A stretch of 64,000 bases of DNA, taken from JAJPHI01 sp035541875 (GTDB lineage Bacteria; Desulfobacterota; Binatia; Binatales; Binataceae). Position numbers and translations under genes: made by a program. The notes below the pieces were generated by a model. The model had not been told where the DNA came from, ran no database searches, and saw only the letters and a list, made by a program, of their open reading frames with translations. Location: positions 62,001-126,000 of the forward strand of contig DATKML010000029.1 of NCBI GenBank assembly GCA_035541875.1. Direction: 5' to 3'. Below, in pieces: positions 43,022 to 51,408 of the stretch. Numbering within the stretch: the first letter of the stretch is position 1; each line of letters starts with the position of its first letter.

Positions 43022-43657
43022 ATGGTGCAATGCCCATCATGTGCGCGGATTCAGGAGCCGCGGATTGTTTGCGTTAAGTGCCAGGCGCCGCTGGCCTCGA
43101 ATGTAGATTACTTTGCGGCGCTCGAACTCCCGCGCAAGCTCACCGTCGAGACGCACCAGCTAGAAGAAGCGTACCATCGGCTCGGCCGGATGGTCCATCC
43201 TGATCGTTTTGCTACCAAGCCGGCCAAGGTTCGCGACGCTAGCCAGCGAGTGGCTGCTGTGCTGACCAAGGCGTATCGAACGCTCCGCGACCCTGTTGCT
43301 CGCGGGAACTATTGGCTCGAACTGCACGGCTACAAGTTGGGCGGGAATAATCAGCAGGTTCCGGCCGATTTGGTTGAACTGGTTTTCGATACGCAAGAGG
43401 AGCTGGCCGAGCTCAAGGGAGACCCGGGAGACAAGGCAGCAGTCCATAGGCTGAACCGCAGGCGCGGGGAAGTGCGCGAAAAGCTCGACCTTCTCGGGAC
43501 TGACTTGGAGCAAAATTTCGCAGCTTTCGATGCAAGAGAGGACGAAAAGCCGGCTGAATTGTTCGAAAAATTGAAGAGTAATCTCTCGCGAACGGCTTAT
43601 TTGAGAACGCTTTTGAAAAATCTCGATAGTGCGCTTGACAGCAGGCCAGGTGTCTGA
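43022..43657 (+). CDS. hscB: HscB-type J-domain co-chaperone with N-terminal zinc finger
   Basis: HscB delivers IscU to HscA. The 211-residue protein has an N-terminal C4-x2-C7...C17-x2-C20 zinc finger, absent in E. coli HscB but known in other lineages and eukaryotes. The J domain contains HPD at residues 59-61 (RMVHPDRFATKP). The C-terminal three-helix part ends in FEKLKSNLSRTAYLRTLLKNL. It is placed between iscA and hscA. Confidence 0.93.
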   Translation: MVQCPSCARIQEPRIVCVKCQAPLASNVDYFAALELPRKLTVETHQLEEAYHRLGRMVHPDRFATKPAKVRDASQRVAAVLTKAYRTLRDPVARGNYWLELHGYKLGGNNQQVPADLVELVFDTQEELAELKGDPGDKAAVHRLNRRRGEVREKLDLLGTDLEQNFAAFDAREDEKPAELFEKLKSNLSRTAYLRTLLKNLDSALDSRPGV

Positions 43658-43722
43658 CTAAAAGAAACACTCCCCCAAGCTGAATATAAGTAATTCTTCA
43701 GACCGCTAAATTCAGATATTAG

Positions 43723-45537
43723 ATGTCGCGTATTTTTGGCATAGACCTCGGCACCACCAACAGCTTGATTGCCGTGATGGAGCAGGGGAACCCTCGGGTG
43801 CTCAACGACCCGACGACGGGCAGTACCCTGCTACCTTCGGTGGTGGCACTGGGAGGCGATGGCGCGCGGGCGGTGGGTGATGCGGCGGTGGCGATGGAAG
43901 CTGAGGCCAATCGTCCCGTGGTGGTTCGCTCCGTTAAGCGCTTCATGGGTTTGGGGGGGCGTGATATCTCAGCCGAGGATCGGAAGCAGTACGATTTCAG
44001 CGCAACCGATAATGCGGTTGTTCGTCTTAAAGTGGGTGAGCGGATCTACACCCCACCCCAGATTTCGGCCGAGATTCTGCGGGAACTTAGGAGCCGCGCC
44101 GAGCAAGCCTTGGGCGGAAGTGAGAAGGTCGAACGGGTCGTGATTACTGTTCCGGCCTACTTCAACGACGGTCAGCGGCAGGCGACCCGCGACGCGGGCC
44201 GTTTGGCCGGGTTGGAAGTTGTGAGGCTCGTGAACGAGCCGACCGCGGCGTCGCTAGCGTATGGCCTGCAGAAGCTGGCCGAAGGTCGGGTTGCCGTCTA
44301 TGACTTTGGTGGTGGAACCTTCGATATATCGATCCTGAATATCAAGGGCGGGATTTTCGAAGTGCTTGCGACCAACGGCGATACGCGCCTCGGCGGCGAC
44401 GATATCGACCGCGCCATCACGGATAAGTTGCTGGCCGGTGCCTCCGATGAGGAGCGTTCATCGGCATGGGTTTCGGTTCGGGCCGCAGCCGAGAATGCCA
44501 AGCGTACCCTGAGTGACCAAACCAGCGTCGAAGTTAGGTTCACTCTTCCGAGTGGTGTGCGTAAAGCGCTTCTAAGCCGCGAGGAGGTAGAAGCGCTAGC
44601 GACGCCCGCCGTCGATCGCACGATTGAGTGTTGCCGGCGCGCGCTGGCCGATGCTGCTCTAAAGCCCACCGATATAGATGCGGTAGTACTGGTGGGCGGT
44701 TCCACGCGGATGCCATTAGTGCAGCGCCGCGTTGGCGAACTGTTCGGACGTGTGCCGCTCTGCTCGCTCGATCCGGATCAGGTTGTTGCCTTGGGCGCTG
44801 CCGTTCAGGCGGGCGTGCTGATGGGATCGCAGGAGGATTTGCTGCTGCTCGACGTCGTTCCGCTCTCGCTCGGGCTGGAGACGATGGGGGGCGTGATGGA
44901 ACGTTTGATCCATCGCAATACAACTATCCCTACGAGCGCGACGGAAGGTTTTACCACAGCTGTGGATAACCAGACCCACGTCGACGTCCATGTCGTGCAG
45001 GGCGAACGTGAACTCGCGGCTGATTGTCGGAGCCTGGCGCGCTTCAAGCTGGGACCGCTGGCGCCGCAGCCGGCAGGATTGCCGCGCATCGAAGTGACGT
45101 TTTTAGTCGATGCGAATGGCATTTTGAACGTTACTGCGCGCGATGAACGCACGGGCGTCGAACACTCAGTCGATGTGAAGCCGAGCTACGGTCTGACCGA
45201 CGAGGAAATCGAGCAGATGCTCGAAGAATCGATCGATCTTGGCGAAGAAGATCTTGAAAAACGGCTGTTGATAATCGCGCAAAATGACGCCGATCAGATA
45301 ATGACAGCGTTGCGCAAGCAGCTTAAGGAATATGAAGAACTTACTGACGCTGCGGAAAGATCGCGGATGGAAGGGCTAGCCGCGAAACTCGAAGCAGCGC
45401 GAAGCGGCAGTGATCGCGCGTTGATCAGCCGCTTGGTTGAAGAACTGAACGAAGTCTCGACCCCGTTTGCCGAGCGCATCATGGACCACGCCATCAAACA
45501 GGCGCTCGAAAAACGCACACTGGAACAGGTGTCGTAG
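43723..45537 (+). CDS. hscA: Hsp70-type chaperone HscA
   Basis: The 604-residue Hsp70 protein begins IFGIDLGTTNSLIAVMEQG, has VYDFGGGTFDISIL and VVLVGGSTRMPLVQ, and a C-terminal substrate domain with LGLETMGGVMERLI. HscA releases clusters from IscU by recognising LPPVK. Its position after hscB makes the assignment clear over DnaK. The EEVD-like tail of DnaK is not present. Confidence 0.95.
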   Translation: MSRIFGIDLGTTNSLIAVMEQGNPRVLNDPTTGSTLLPSVVALGGDGARAVGDAAVAMEAEANRPVVVRSVKRFMGLGGRDISAEDRKQYDFSATDNAVVRLKVGERIYTPPQISAEILRELRSRAEQALGGSEKVERVVITVPAYFNDGQRQATRDAGRLAGLEVVRLVNEPTAASLAYGLQKLAEGRVAVYDFGGGTFDISILNIKGGIFEVLATNGDTRLGGDDIDRAITDKLLAGASDEERSSAWVSVRAAAENAKRTLSDQTSVEVRFTLPSGVRKALLSREEVEALATPAVDRTIECCRRALADAALKPTDIDAVVLVGGSTRMPLVQRRVGELFGRVPLCSLDPDQVVALGAAVQAGVLMGSQEDLLLLDVVPLSLGLETMGGVMERLIHRNTTIPTSATEGFTTAVDNQTHVDVHVVQGERELAADCRSLARFKLGPLAPQPAGLPRIEVTFLVDANGILNVTARDERTGVEHSVDVKPSYGLTDEEIEQMLEESIDLGEEDLEKRLLIIAQNDADQIMTALRKQLKEYEELTDAAERSRMEGLAAKLEAARSGSDRALISRLVEELNEVSTPFAERIMDHAIKQALEKRTLEQVS

Positions 45538-45562
45538 GGACCGGTGAGGAGGATTCCCTGTA

Positions 45563-45778
45563 ATGGGCTTGAAGTGGGATCAGGCGGAGGATATCGCCGA
45601 GGTTCTGATTGAAAATCATCCCGGATTGAATCCGCTGCACGTGCGTTTCGTCGATCTAAGGCAGTGGGTTATCGATCTCGACGAGTTCGATGACGATCCG
45701 GCTGGCTCGAACGAAAGCAAGCTGGAAGCGATCCAGATGGCTTGGAACGAGCTTTACGAAGAAACGGCTGACGACTGA
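45563..45778 (+). CDS. iscX: IscX-like Fe-S assembly protein
   Basis: The 71-residue acidic protein has the family pattern MGLKWDQAEDIAEVLIENHPGLNPLHVRFVDLRQWVIDLDEFDDDP and ends SKLEAIQMAWNELYEE. IscX regulates the desulfurase. It follows hscA by 25 bases with no ferredoxin gene between them, unlike the E. coli arrangement. Confidence 0.95.
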   Translation: MGLKWDQAEDIAEVLIENHPGLNPLHVRFVDLRQWVIDLDEFDDDPAGSNESKLEAIQMAWNELYEETADD

Positions 45779-45853
45779 ATAACTGTTCGTTCAATTCGTC
45801 ATTACATTTAAATCAAGAGCTTTTGCTCAGATCAAAGGAGGAGGTGGAGGCCG

Positions 45854-46450
45854 GTGGATGTGCAGGTAGAACACGGAGGGAAAATGCAGGAGAAGGAAAC
45901 ACTGGACGAAAAGCTGCCAGGGCTGTTTGAGCCTGATACGCTTTTGCCCATTCAATACTTCGAGGCGATGCGTCGGAAGCATCTGCTCGAGGGAGAAAAA
46001 CGGCTCATCCTGAGCGTGCTTGAAGATGCTGTCGAATGCTTTATGAAGTGTATCGACGCTTCGAGCAGCAAAGGTCAACGGCTCTTCCGTGATGCAGACG
46101 AATGGATCGCGCTTGAGGACAAGCATTGGGTCTTCTCGTTCGATAACGTCTGCGAGATGCTCGATATCAATCCGGAATATCTCCGTCGCGGTTTGAAAGA
46201 CTGGAAGCAGCGGAAGCTAGCCGCAATGGAACGCGCAGCGGAAGCTCGCTTGGCGGCGGCTTCGATGCCGGTGGTTGAGGAGACTCCGGCACCGGTAGTC
46301 GCAAAGCCGGAAGCTCCGGTCGAAAAGCCCAAGGCTGCTCCGCAAGCAGAGAGCCCGGCGTTTGCTCCGCGTAGCCACAAGCGCAAGGTTGCTCCGACTC
46401 CGGTGCCGACTCGCTCACGCGGGCAAGGTCTGCACAAGGCGCGGGCATAA
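45854..46450 (+). CDS. Conserved hypothetical protein with an Ala/Pro-rich tail
   Basis: The 198-residue protein is not recognised by name. Residues 30-120 form a helical domain with LEDAVECFMKCIDASSSKGQ and DADEWIALEDKHWVFSFDNV followed by CEMLDINPEYLRRGLKDWKQRK. It reads like a family I have seen in deltaproteobacteria and may contain a helix-turn-helix. The C-terminal 80 residues are Ala/Pro/Lys rich and basic. Two starts are possible: GTG at 45854 or ATG at 45884. It follows iscX and ends before a strong terminator. Confidence 0.7.
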   Translation: MDVQVEHGGKMQEKETLDEKLPGLFEPDTLLPIQYFEAMRRKHLLEGEKRLILSVLEDAVECFMKCIDASSSKGQRLFRDADEWIALEDKHWVFSFDNVCEMLDINPEYLRRGLKDWKQRKLAAMERAAEARLAAASMPVVEETPAPVVAKPEAPVEKPKAAPQAESPAFAPRSHKRKVAPTPVPTRSRGQGLHKARA

Positions 46451-46481
46451 GATTACGCGACGATAAAGCATTGAAGCTGTC

Positions 46482-46509
46482 AAAGGCGACTGTTATCAGT
46501 CGCCTTTTT
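46482..46509 (+). terminator. Rho-independent terminator
   Basis: A perfect 11-bp stem (46482-46492 with 46497-46507) with a TTAT loop runs into five Ts at 46505-46509. It closes the isc / hypothetical gene transcript. Confidence 0.88.
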
Positions 46510-46618
46510 CATTTTATGTCTGCTGTTTGAATAGCTCAGATGTCTTGTAGTGGTATGCGCCACCCTCCAATCTCTGTTTTTGGCTAATATTTACGTGAGT
46601 GCCTGAGCAAGGTCTGGT

Positions 46619-47986
46619 ATGACTAGCCAGTATCTAGAGATGCTCATGCGTCGCGAACGCAAGTCTGCGTTGGATTCATTAGTTCATTTTCTGCGTTCAG
46701 CTCTTGTGACGTTGGTTGTTCTGGCCTTCGTGGGTATTTCTGCGACCGGATGCGGTGATGAGGGAAGCTCCCATGGAAGCAACACTGCAGGCGTTGGCGG
46801 TGACCCTCTCCCAGTCGGAGAGCGATGCCAATCCTCCAGTGCGATTGCTTTGCTGGTTCAGTCCAATGACGTCGTAGCCTACGTCCCAAAGGGTTCATGG
46901 TATCTGCAGCAGACCGGCATTGTTCGCGTCCATCTAGAGGGTCCGAACGACTTCCCCGCGACTTCTATCGACACGCCTCAGGTGGTGAACTCGTGTGCCG
47001 CTAATTCGGCGAACGGTCATACCATCTGTATCTCCAACCAAACCGACGTCTATGAGCTGGCTGGCCCGACGCTCAGAAACACACTCCTCAGTGCGGGGTC
47101 AGGCTACGCTCGCTTCTCGACAGGGGTTTGCACGGATTGCAGCGTGGTCTTCGACCAAACACATGACCAGGCGACAATCGGCCTGATGGTCGGGAATCGA
47201 GCGGCATATCAACCGGTTGCTTACAATTCGGGGACGCCGCAAATGCTGCCTGCGACCATTTCGCCGGCCGGTCGATTAGGCGAGAGCATGGCCTTTGACT
47301 CCGAACGCAATCTGCTCCTATCGCCCGATGAAGGCGATGTATTCGAGATTGCTGAATGGCCGCCCTCTGGAGTTCCTTCATTCTTTGAGGATCAGGCGGG
47401 CACGGTTGGTGTCGACGAGATCGACGGAGTAGCCGAGGACTGCACCACCGGGGTTGCGGTCGCGACCGATGAGGCCACGGGCCAGCTATTCCTGACGAAC
47501 CTCGCACAGTCGACGTTTACTTCCGGAGCCCCGAGCGGAAGTTGGAGTGCGCCCTCGCAGTTGCAGGATCTGCCGGGCTTCTCGGACACCATTGAGCGCA
47601 TGGGTGGTATCGCGATCGCCCCTGGATCGCATTTCGGCACCGTCGCTGGCGAGATAGCCGGTAACACCTTGGGAGCGTTCCAACTGCCTGCCGCTCCGGG
47701 TTCCAGTGATCCAACGGTGGCTGATTGGGTCTCCTGCGGCATTCCCGACGACCCATCGGGAACGCCATGGGCGATGGGCCTCGATCCGCATCCTCTAAGT
47801 GCCTACGTCAGCCCCGCGACGGGTCACGCGATGGCAGTGGTAGCTAACTCGCCCCCGACCTACCTGGCGGTCGTTGATATTACGGCGATGATCAACGCAG
47901 CAGCACTTCCCCGCACTGCGGGAAGGCATACGTGCGATGCGGGAATGCTGCCGTCATCACTGGTAAGGTTCGTCCCGCTTTCCTGA
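46619..47986 (+). CDS. Secreted lipoprotein with beta-propeller-like repeats
   Basis: The 455-residue protein has an N-terminal hydrophobic stretch and lipobox (GISATGCG), so it is a lipoprotein. Its function is unknown. Repeated short strand motifs such as ESMAFDSERNLLLSPDEGDVFEI and RMGGIAIAPGSHFGTVAGEIAGNTLGAF suggest a propeller. Paired cysteines recur (NSCAANSANGHTIC, CTDC, EDC). Two related but broken genes lie downstream. The start is taken at 46619; later ATGs at 46640 and 46646 are possible. Confidence 0.8.
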   Translation: MTSQYLEMLMRRERKSALDSLVHFLRSALVTLVVLAFVGISATGCGDEGSSHGSNTAGVGGDPLPVGERCQSSSAIALLVQSNDVVAYVPKGSWYLQQTGIVRVHLEGPNDFPATSIDTPQVVNSCAANSANGHTICISNQTDVYELAGPTLRNTLLSAGSGYARFSTGVCTDCSVVFDQTHDQATIGLMVGNRAAYQPVAYNSGTPQMLPATISPAGRLGESMAFDSERNLLLSPDEGDVFEIAEWPPSGVPSFFEDQAGTVGVDEIDGVAEDCTTGVAVATDEATGQLFLTNLAQSTFTSGAPSGSWSAPSQLQDLPGFSDTIERMGGIAIAPGSHFGTVAGEIAGNTLGAFQLPAAPGSSDPTVADWVSCGIPDDPSGTPWAMGLDPHPLSAYVSPATGHAMAVVANSPPTYLAVVDITAMINAAALPRTAGRHTCDAGMLPSSLVRFVPLS

Positions 47987-48108
47987 GGACGAAGCGCCGG
48001 TTACATCCGCAACCTCTCCCGAAGCAAATGAGAAAGGGTGGCCGCACTTGCGACCGCCCTGGCTATCAATCGTCGACTTGTATCGAAGAAAACGCTCAAA
48101 CCTCTGGG

Positions 48109-48426
48109 ATGGAGATGAAAAATAACGAGGCTAGCGCCTCGATCCCGACTATGTGGCAAGGAGATACAATTACGATTCCCTGCTGGATGGCGCTGGTGTT
48201 CGAAAAAAATCAGCCTTATATAAGCGCTTCCATTCGATTTCGTGTCGATTATCGACCAATGATTTTGTGGCCAATCCCGTTCGTCGCGAGCGCGTGGAAA
48301 TTCATCTATAAGAACGGATTCAGCAAGGAATTTCGATTCATTACCGTCAAACAAGGCGACGGGAACTTTCGATGGATCGCCGAACCCATCGACTATCAAC
48401 CGATACTTAGGGGATGGGCTGATTGA
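48109..48426 (+). CDS. Possible small hypothetical protein
   Basis: A 105-residue frame reads as an aromatic-rich, protein-like chain (TITIPCWMALVFEKNQPYIS, RPMILWPIPFVASAWKFIYK). Its GC content looks lower than neighbouring genes, suggesting recent arrival or decay. No good ribosome site is visible. It lies between the intact lipoprotein gene and the inverted remnant. The rest of the 47987-48447 region shows nothing I can name. Confidence 0.35.
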   Translation: MEMKNNEASASIPTMWQGDTITIPCWMALVFEKNQPYISASIRFRVDYRPMILWPIPFVASAWKFIYKNGFSKEFRFITVKQGDGNFRWIAEPIDYQPILRGWAD

Positions 48427-48447
48427 TAAGGCAGTCAAATTAGGACA

Positions 48448-48912
48448 CTACCCGATAATAGTTGTCCCTGTATATTTCTTGGTTGTCGTGTCTATTATAG
48501 CGACGCCGGTGTTCTGCCGATCGAGTGTTTCGATCTCATCCAGCATAGTCTGGTGAATGAGATCGTAGGCCATCGCAATCGAGCGTTGTGCCCCAGTGAT
48601 CGAAAGAGTCGATAAGACTGGGTTCTTAGCGCCTACAGTGAGGTCGACGACCGCGACCTGCGCGTTGCCGCTTGCATCGGTCTTGGTAAGCGGCACGTAG
48701 CCAACGCTATTTACGAAATCGATGCCAATCAAACCTTGCCCGGAGGAGGCTTGAGGTGGTGGACTCGGCGTCGACGAAGGAATCCCTCCGCCCGCAGTGG
48801 AAGCGTTACCGCCACGGCCTCCGCCGTCGCCGCCGCACGCATTGAGCGCCAGCGCAACAGCGCCGGCGGTTACCGCGGCGATGAATCCGCGCGATAGTTA
48901 ACTCAGCTGCAT
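48448..48912 (-). pseudogene. Lipoprotein gene with a stop at codon 5
   Basis: The ATG at 48912 has a good GGAGG site nine bases upstream but reads M-Q-L-S-stop (TAA at 48898-48900). The frame then continues as LSRGFIAAVTAGAVALALNA followed by C, a lipoprotein signal and lipobox. Next come a Gly/Pro-rich linker and a strand-rich part resembling the N-terminal third of the intact lipoprotein (GIDFVNSVGYVPL with VVAYVPKG). It ends after about 150 codons. A sequencing error at the TAA, or a rare start after it, cannot be excluded. Confidence 0.65.
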
Positions 48913-48937
48913 AAAGAGGTTCCTCCAGGAGCCAGAA

Positions 48938-50039
48938 TTGGCGTCATGGAGTAGCAATCCGCGACATCATCGGCGACCAAAAATTCACCAATTAGAGCGA
49001 TTTTCGCTAGAAACGAACGATGAGCAGGAGATCAACTCGTGCGCTTCCAACCCGAGCCCCGCAATGACGGTTTGTACCGCAAACAATACCGATGTTTGGC
49101 TCATCCCTGCCGGCGATTCTCCAACGACCACGATGCTCACTAGTGGTGGGTCGGGAACGATAAGCTTCTCGGGAGGGAGCTGCACTAACTGCGGTGTCGC
49201 GATGGACGGGGTCAACAACCAGGCGGTTGTTGCCCTTGCGGCTTCGAGTGGAGTTGGCGGCTATCACTTCCTGAATCTGGCGAACAACACTTTCGGGAGC
49301 GTGATTCCTACGCAGAATGCGAGCGGAGAAATTTCGGAAGACGTGCTTATCGATCCGACGCATCATCTCCTGCTGTCGGCCAGCGAGGATAACAATTACG
49401 AGATCGGTGGTATCTCTAACGTAGCGAGCCCCGTTTTCTATGAAAACGCGGTGACTGGTGTAGACGGCGAGTTTGACTCATCGGGTGAGGACTGCGGCAC
49501 TGGGATTGCTGGCTCCGGCTGAGTTCTCGAATCCGTCGCAGGTATACATTGCGGATCTTACTCAGGCTAAAAAGACCACTGGAACGCCTAATACCTGGAC
49601 AACAGCCTCGCAGCTTCAAAGCCTGACGGAGTCCGCATTGGCTGCAGGTGCTAGTGGTATCGCAGTCGCTCAGGGCGCCCATAGTGGAGTTGTCAGCGGT
49701 GAGTTTGGCGGTGACGAGATCACGGCGATCGCTTTGCCGAAGAAATCCGGCAGCGGTACGCCAGCGATCACCGATTGGGTGTCGTGCAATATCGGCAATG
49801 GCTTTTCGAATGGTTTCGATCCCCACACTCTGACCGCGTACGAAAGCCCGAACAGTGGTCACGCTATCGCAGTGCTGACCAACGGCACTGCTACACAGCT
49901 GGCGGTCGTGGATCTGACGGCTATGCTAGATTCGACTACCGTACCGCGTACGAGCGGCAGCGGTCTGGGGCACGCCTGTGCGACACGTCCGCTTCCCTCG
50001 TCGGTGGTATCGTTTGTCGACATCCCAGCGACCTCCTGA
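48938..50039 (+). pseudogene. Frameshifted, N-terminally truncated copy of the lipoprotein family
   Basis: Two overlapping frames (48938-49522 and 49473-50039) together encode the middle and end of a protein like the 46619 lipoprotein. Shared stretches are EINSCASN...NNTDVWLI with VVNSCAAN...NQTDVYEL, and AVVDLTAMLDSTTVPRTSG with AVVDITAMINAAALPRTAG. The frame changes near 49500-49515, after SGEDCGTGIA. No signal peptide or lipobox precedes it. Homology begins only near 49020. Confidence 0.8.
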
Positions 50040-50062
50040 GGAAGAAACCGGCTTGTAAACAG

Positions 50063-50088
50063 GGGGCGGCTCCTTCAGGGGCCGCCCC
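50063..50088 (+). terminator. Terminator after the frameshifted gene
   Basis: An 8-bp GC stem (50063-50070 with 50081-50088) with a 10-base loop is followed by TTTCTTT. Confidence 0.7.
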
Positions 50089-50143
50089 TTTCTTTCGACC
50101 TTTATCAGGTGCGCGATGAGGTGCAGCGTTTAAGGCAAAAACA

Positions 50144-50174
50144 AACGCCTCTCCCTTTTCTTGGGAGAGGCGTT
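50144..50174 (-). terminator. Rho-independent terminator of rplM-rpsI
   Basis: A perfect 12-bp stem (50144-50155 with 50163-50174) lies 20 bases after the rpsI stop. On the minus strand it is followed by a T-rich run. Confidence 0.85.
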
Positions 50175-50194
50175 CTAGCAAGCTTTGGAAAGAT

Positions 50195-50593
50195 TTAGCG
50201 CTTTGAGTACTGCGGGCGCTTACGAGCCTTGTGACGGCCGTACTTCTTGCGTTCGACCTCGCGCGGGTCACGGGTGAGCATCCCTTCCTTACGCAGCGAC
50301 GGACGCAGACCTTCAGCTGAGGCGACGAGGGCACGAGAGATGCCGTGGCGGACGGCGTCAGCCTGGGCAGCAACACCGCCACCCTTCACTTTGACGATCG
50401 CATCGTACTGGCCCTTGGTCTCAGTTACTTCGAAGGGTTCCAGGATACGCATCCGCGAGGTGTCGCGCGGAAAGTAATCTTCCAGGGTCCGATCGTTTAC
50501 GGTGACCGTTCCCGTGCCGGGAACGAGGCGCACGTTGGCGACCGCCGTCTTGCGGCGACCCGTAGTGCGGATGGTGTTCTTCTTATTGGGCAT
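50195..50593 (-). CDS. rpsI: Ribosomal protein S9
   Basis: The 132-residue S9 protein has the TTGRRKTAVANVRLVPGTGTVTVN start, VKGGGVAAQADAVRHGISRAL, and the basic tail ending RKRPQYSKR that reaches the ribosomal P-site. It follows rplM by 28 bases in the usual L13-S9 order. Confidence 0.98.
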   Translation of the reverse strand: MPNKKNTIRTTGRRKTAVANVRLVPGTGTVTVNDRTLEDYFPRDTSRMRILEPFEVTETKGQYDAIVKVKGGGVAAQADAVRHGISRALVASAEGLRPSLRKEGMLTRDPREVERKKYGRHKARKRPQYSKR

Positions 50594-50621
50594 GGTCTTC
50601 TATCCTGATCTTTCGCCGACG

Positions 50622-51071
50622 TTAAGCCAGCGCGATCGTTTGAGGTTGCTGAGCGGCGTGCGGATGCTCGGCCTCGCGATAAACCTTGAGCTTGGTGAAG
50701 AGGCGACGACCGAGGCGATTCTTGGGGAGCATCCCGCGGACAGCGGTCTCGATAAGACGCTCTGGACGGGATTCCAGCAGTTTGCCTGCGCTCGTGGTCC
50801 GGATGCCACCGGGATAGTTGGTGTGGTGGTGGTACAGTTTGTCCCGGCCCTTGGCGCCAGTGAGCTTCACCTTGGCGGCGTTGATCACGATCACAAAGTC
50901 GCCGGCATCCTGATGCGGGGTATAGTCGGGACGATGCTTACCGCGCAGGACGCTGGCCGCGCGCGATGCGACCCGGCCCAAGGAACGGCCTTCAGCATCG
51001 ATCAGGATCCATCGTCGACCGCGCAATGCGTCTTCATGCGAGACGCTTTTGGTCTGTTCTGACAGCTTCAC
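50622..51071 (-). CDS. rplM: Ribosomal protein L13
   Basis: The 149-residue L13 protein has RRWILIDAEGRSLGRVASRAASVLRGKH and FVIVINAAKVKLTGAKGRDKLYHHHTNYPGG. The core is followed by ETAVRGMLPKNRLGRRLFTKLKVYREAEHPH. It is the first gene of the L13-S9 pair; a tRNA gene lies upstream on the same strand. Confidence 0.98.
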   Translation of the reverse strand: MKLSEQTKSVSHEDALRGRRWILIDAEGRSLGRVASRAASVLRGKHRPDYTPHQDAGDFVIVINAAKVKLTGAKGRDKLYHHHTNYPGGIRTTSAGKLLESRPERLIETAVRGMLPKNRLGRRLFTKLKVYREAEHPHAAQQPQTIALA

Positions 51072-51127
51072 GTTATTTTAGCCTGCAAAGGCGCAGCCTC
51101 GGTTGCCGCGCTGAATATCGTAAAATT

Positions 51128-51205
51128 TGGCGGGGCCGATGGGATTTGAACCCACGACTTCTGACGTGACAGGCCAGCGTTCTAACCGAGCTGAACTACG
51201 ACCCC
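51128..51205 (-). tRNA. tRNA-Asp (GTC)
   Basis: The minus strand folds as a cloverleaf with a 7-bp acceptor stem containing one T-G pair. The anticodon loop CTGTCAC carries anticodon GTC, and the T-arm TTTGAAT is normal. The discriminator G and an encoded CCA (51128-51130) complete the 78-base gene. Confidence 0.95.
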
Positions 51206-51274
51206 GCCGAGAACCATCTCTTTTACCTTTTCAAGGGCTTAGAGACAACCGTCTTAGGCGAAAAAGCATTGGCG

Positions 51275-51292
51275 ATCCAACTAAAATTGGAT
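51275..51292. promoter_or_regulatory. Inverted repeat in the gap before the RND gene
   Basis: A 6-bp inverted repeat (51275-51280 with 51287-51292) with an A-rich loop lies in the 203-base gap between the tRNA and the RND gene. It may be an operator. Nothing else is clear in this gap. Confidence 0.25.
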
Positions 51293-51408
51293 TTCATCGA
51301 ATTATGACCGGTCGTAACTTGCCGATCTGCATAGGCTGAACTATTTTAAGCCCGTTCGCTCGACCCGCGATGGACGTGGGCGGGTAGGGTCCGCGCCTTT
51401 AGCCTTCT

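Noticed and set aside
43673..43722. Possible separate promoter or ferredoxin gene between hscB and hscA
   Set aside because: Only 65 bases lie between the genes, with no coding potential or promoter consensus.
48001..48438. 145-residue minus-strand frame opposite the possible small gene
   Set aside because: Its translation is less protein-like than the plus-strand frame, and no start signal was seen.
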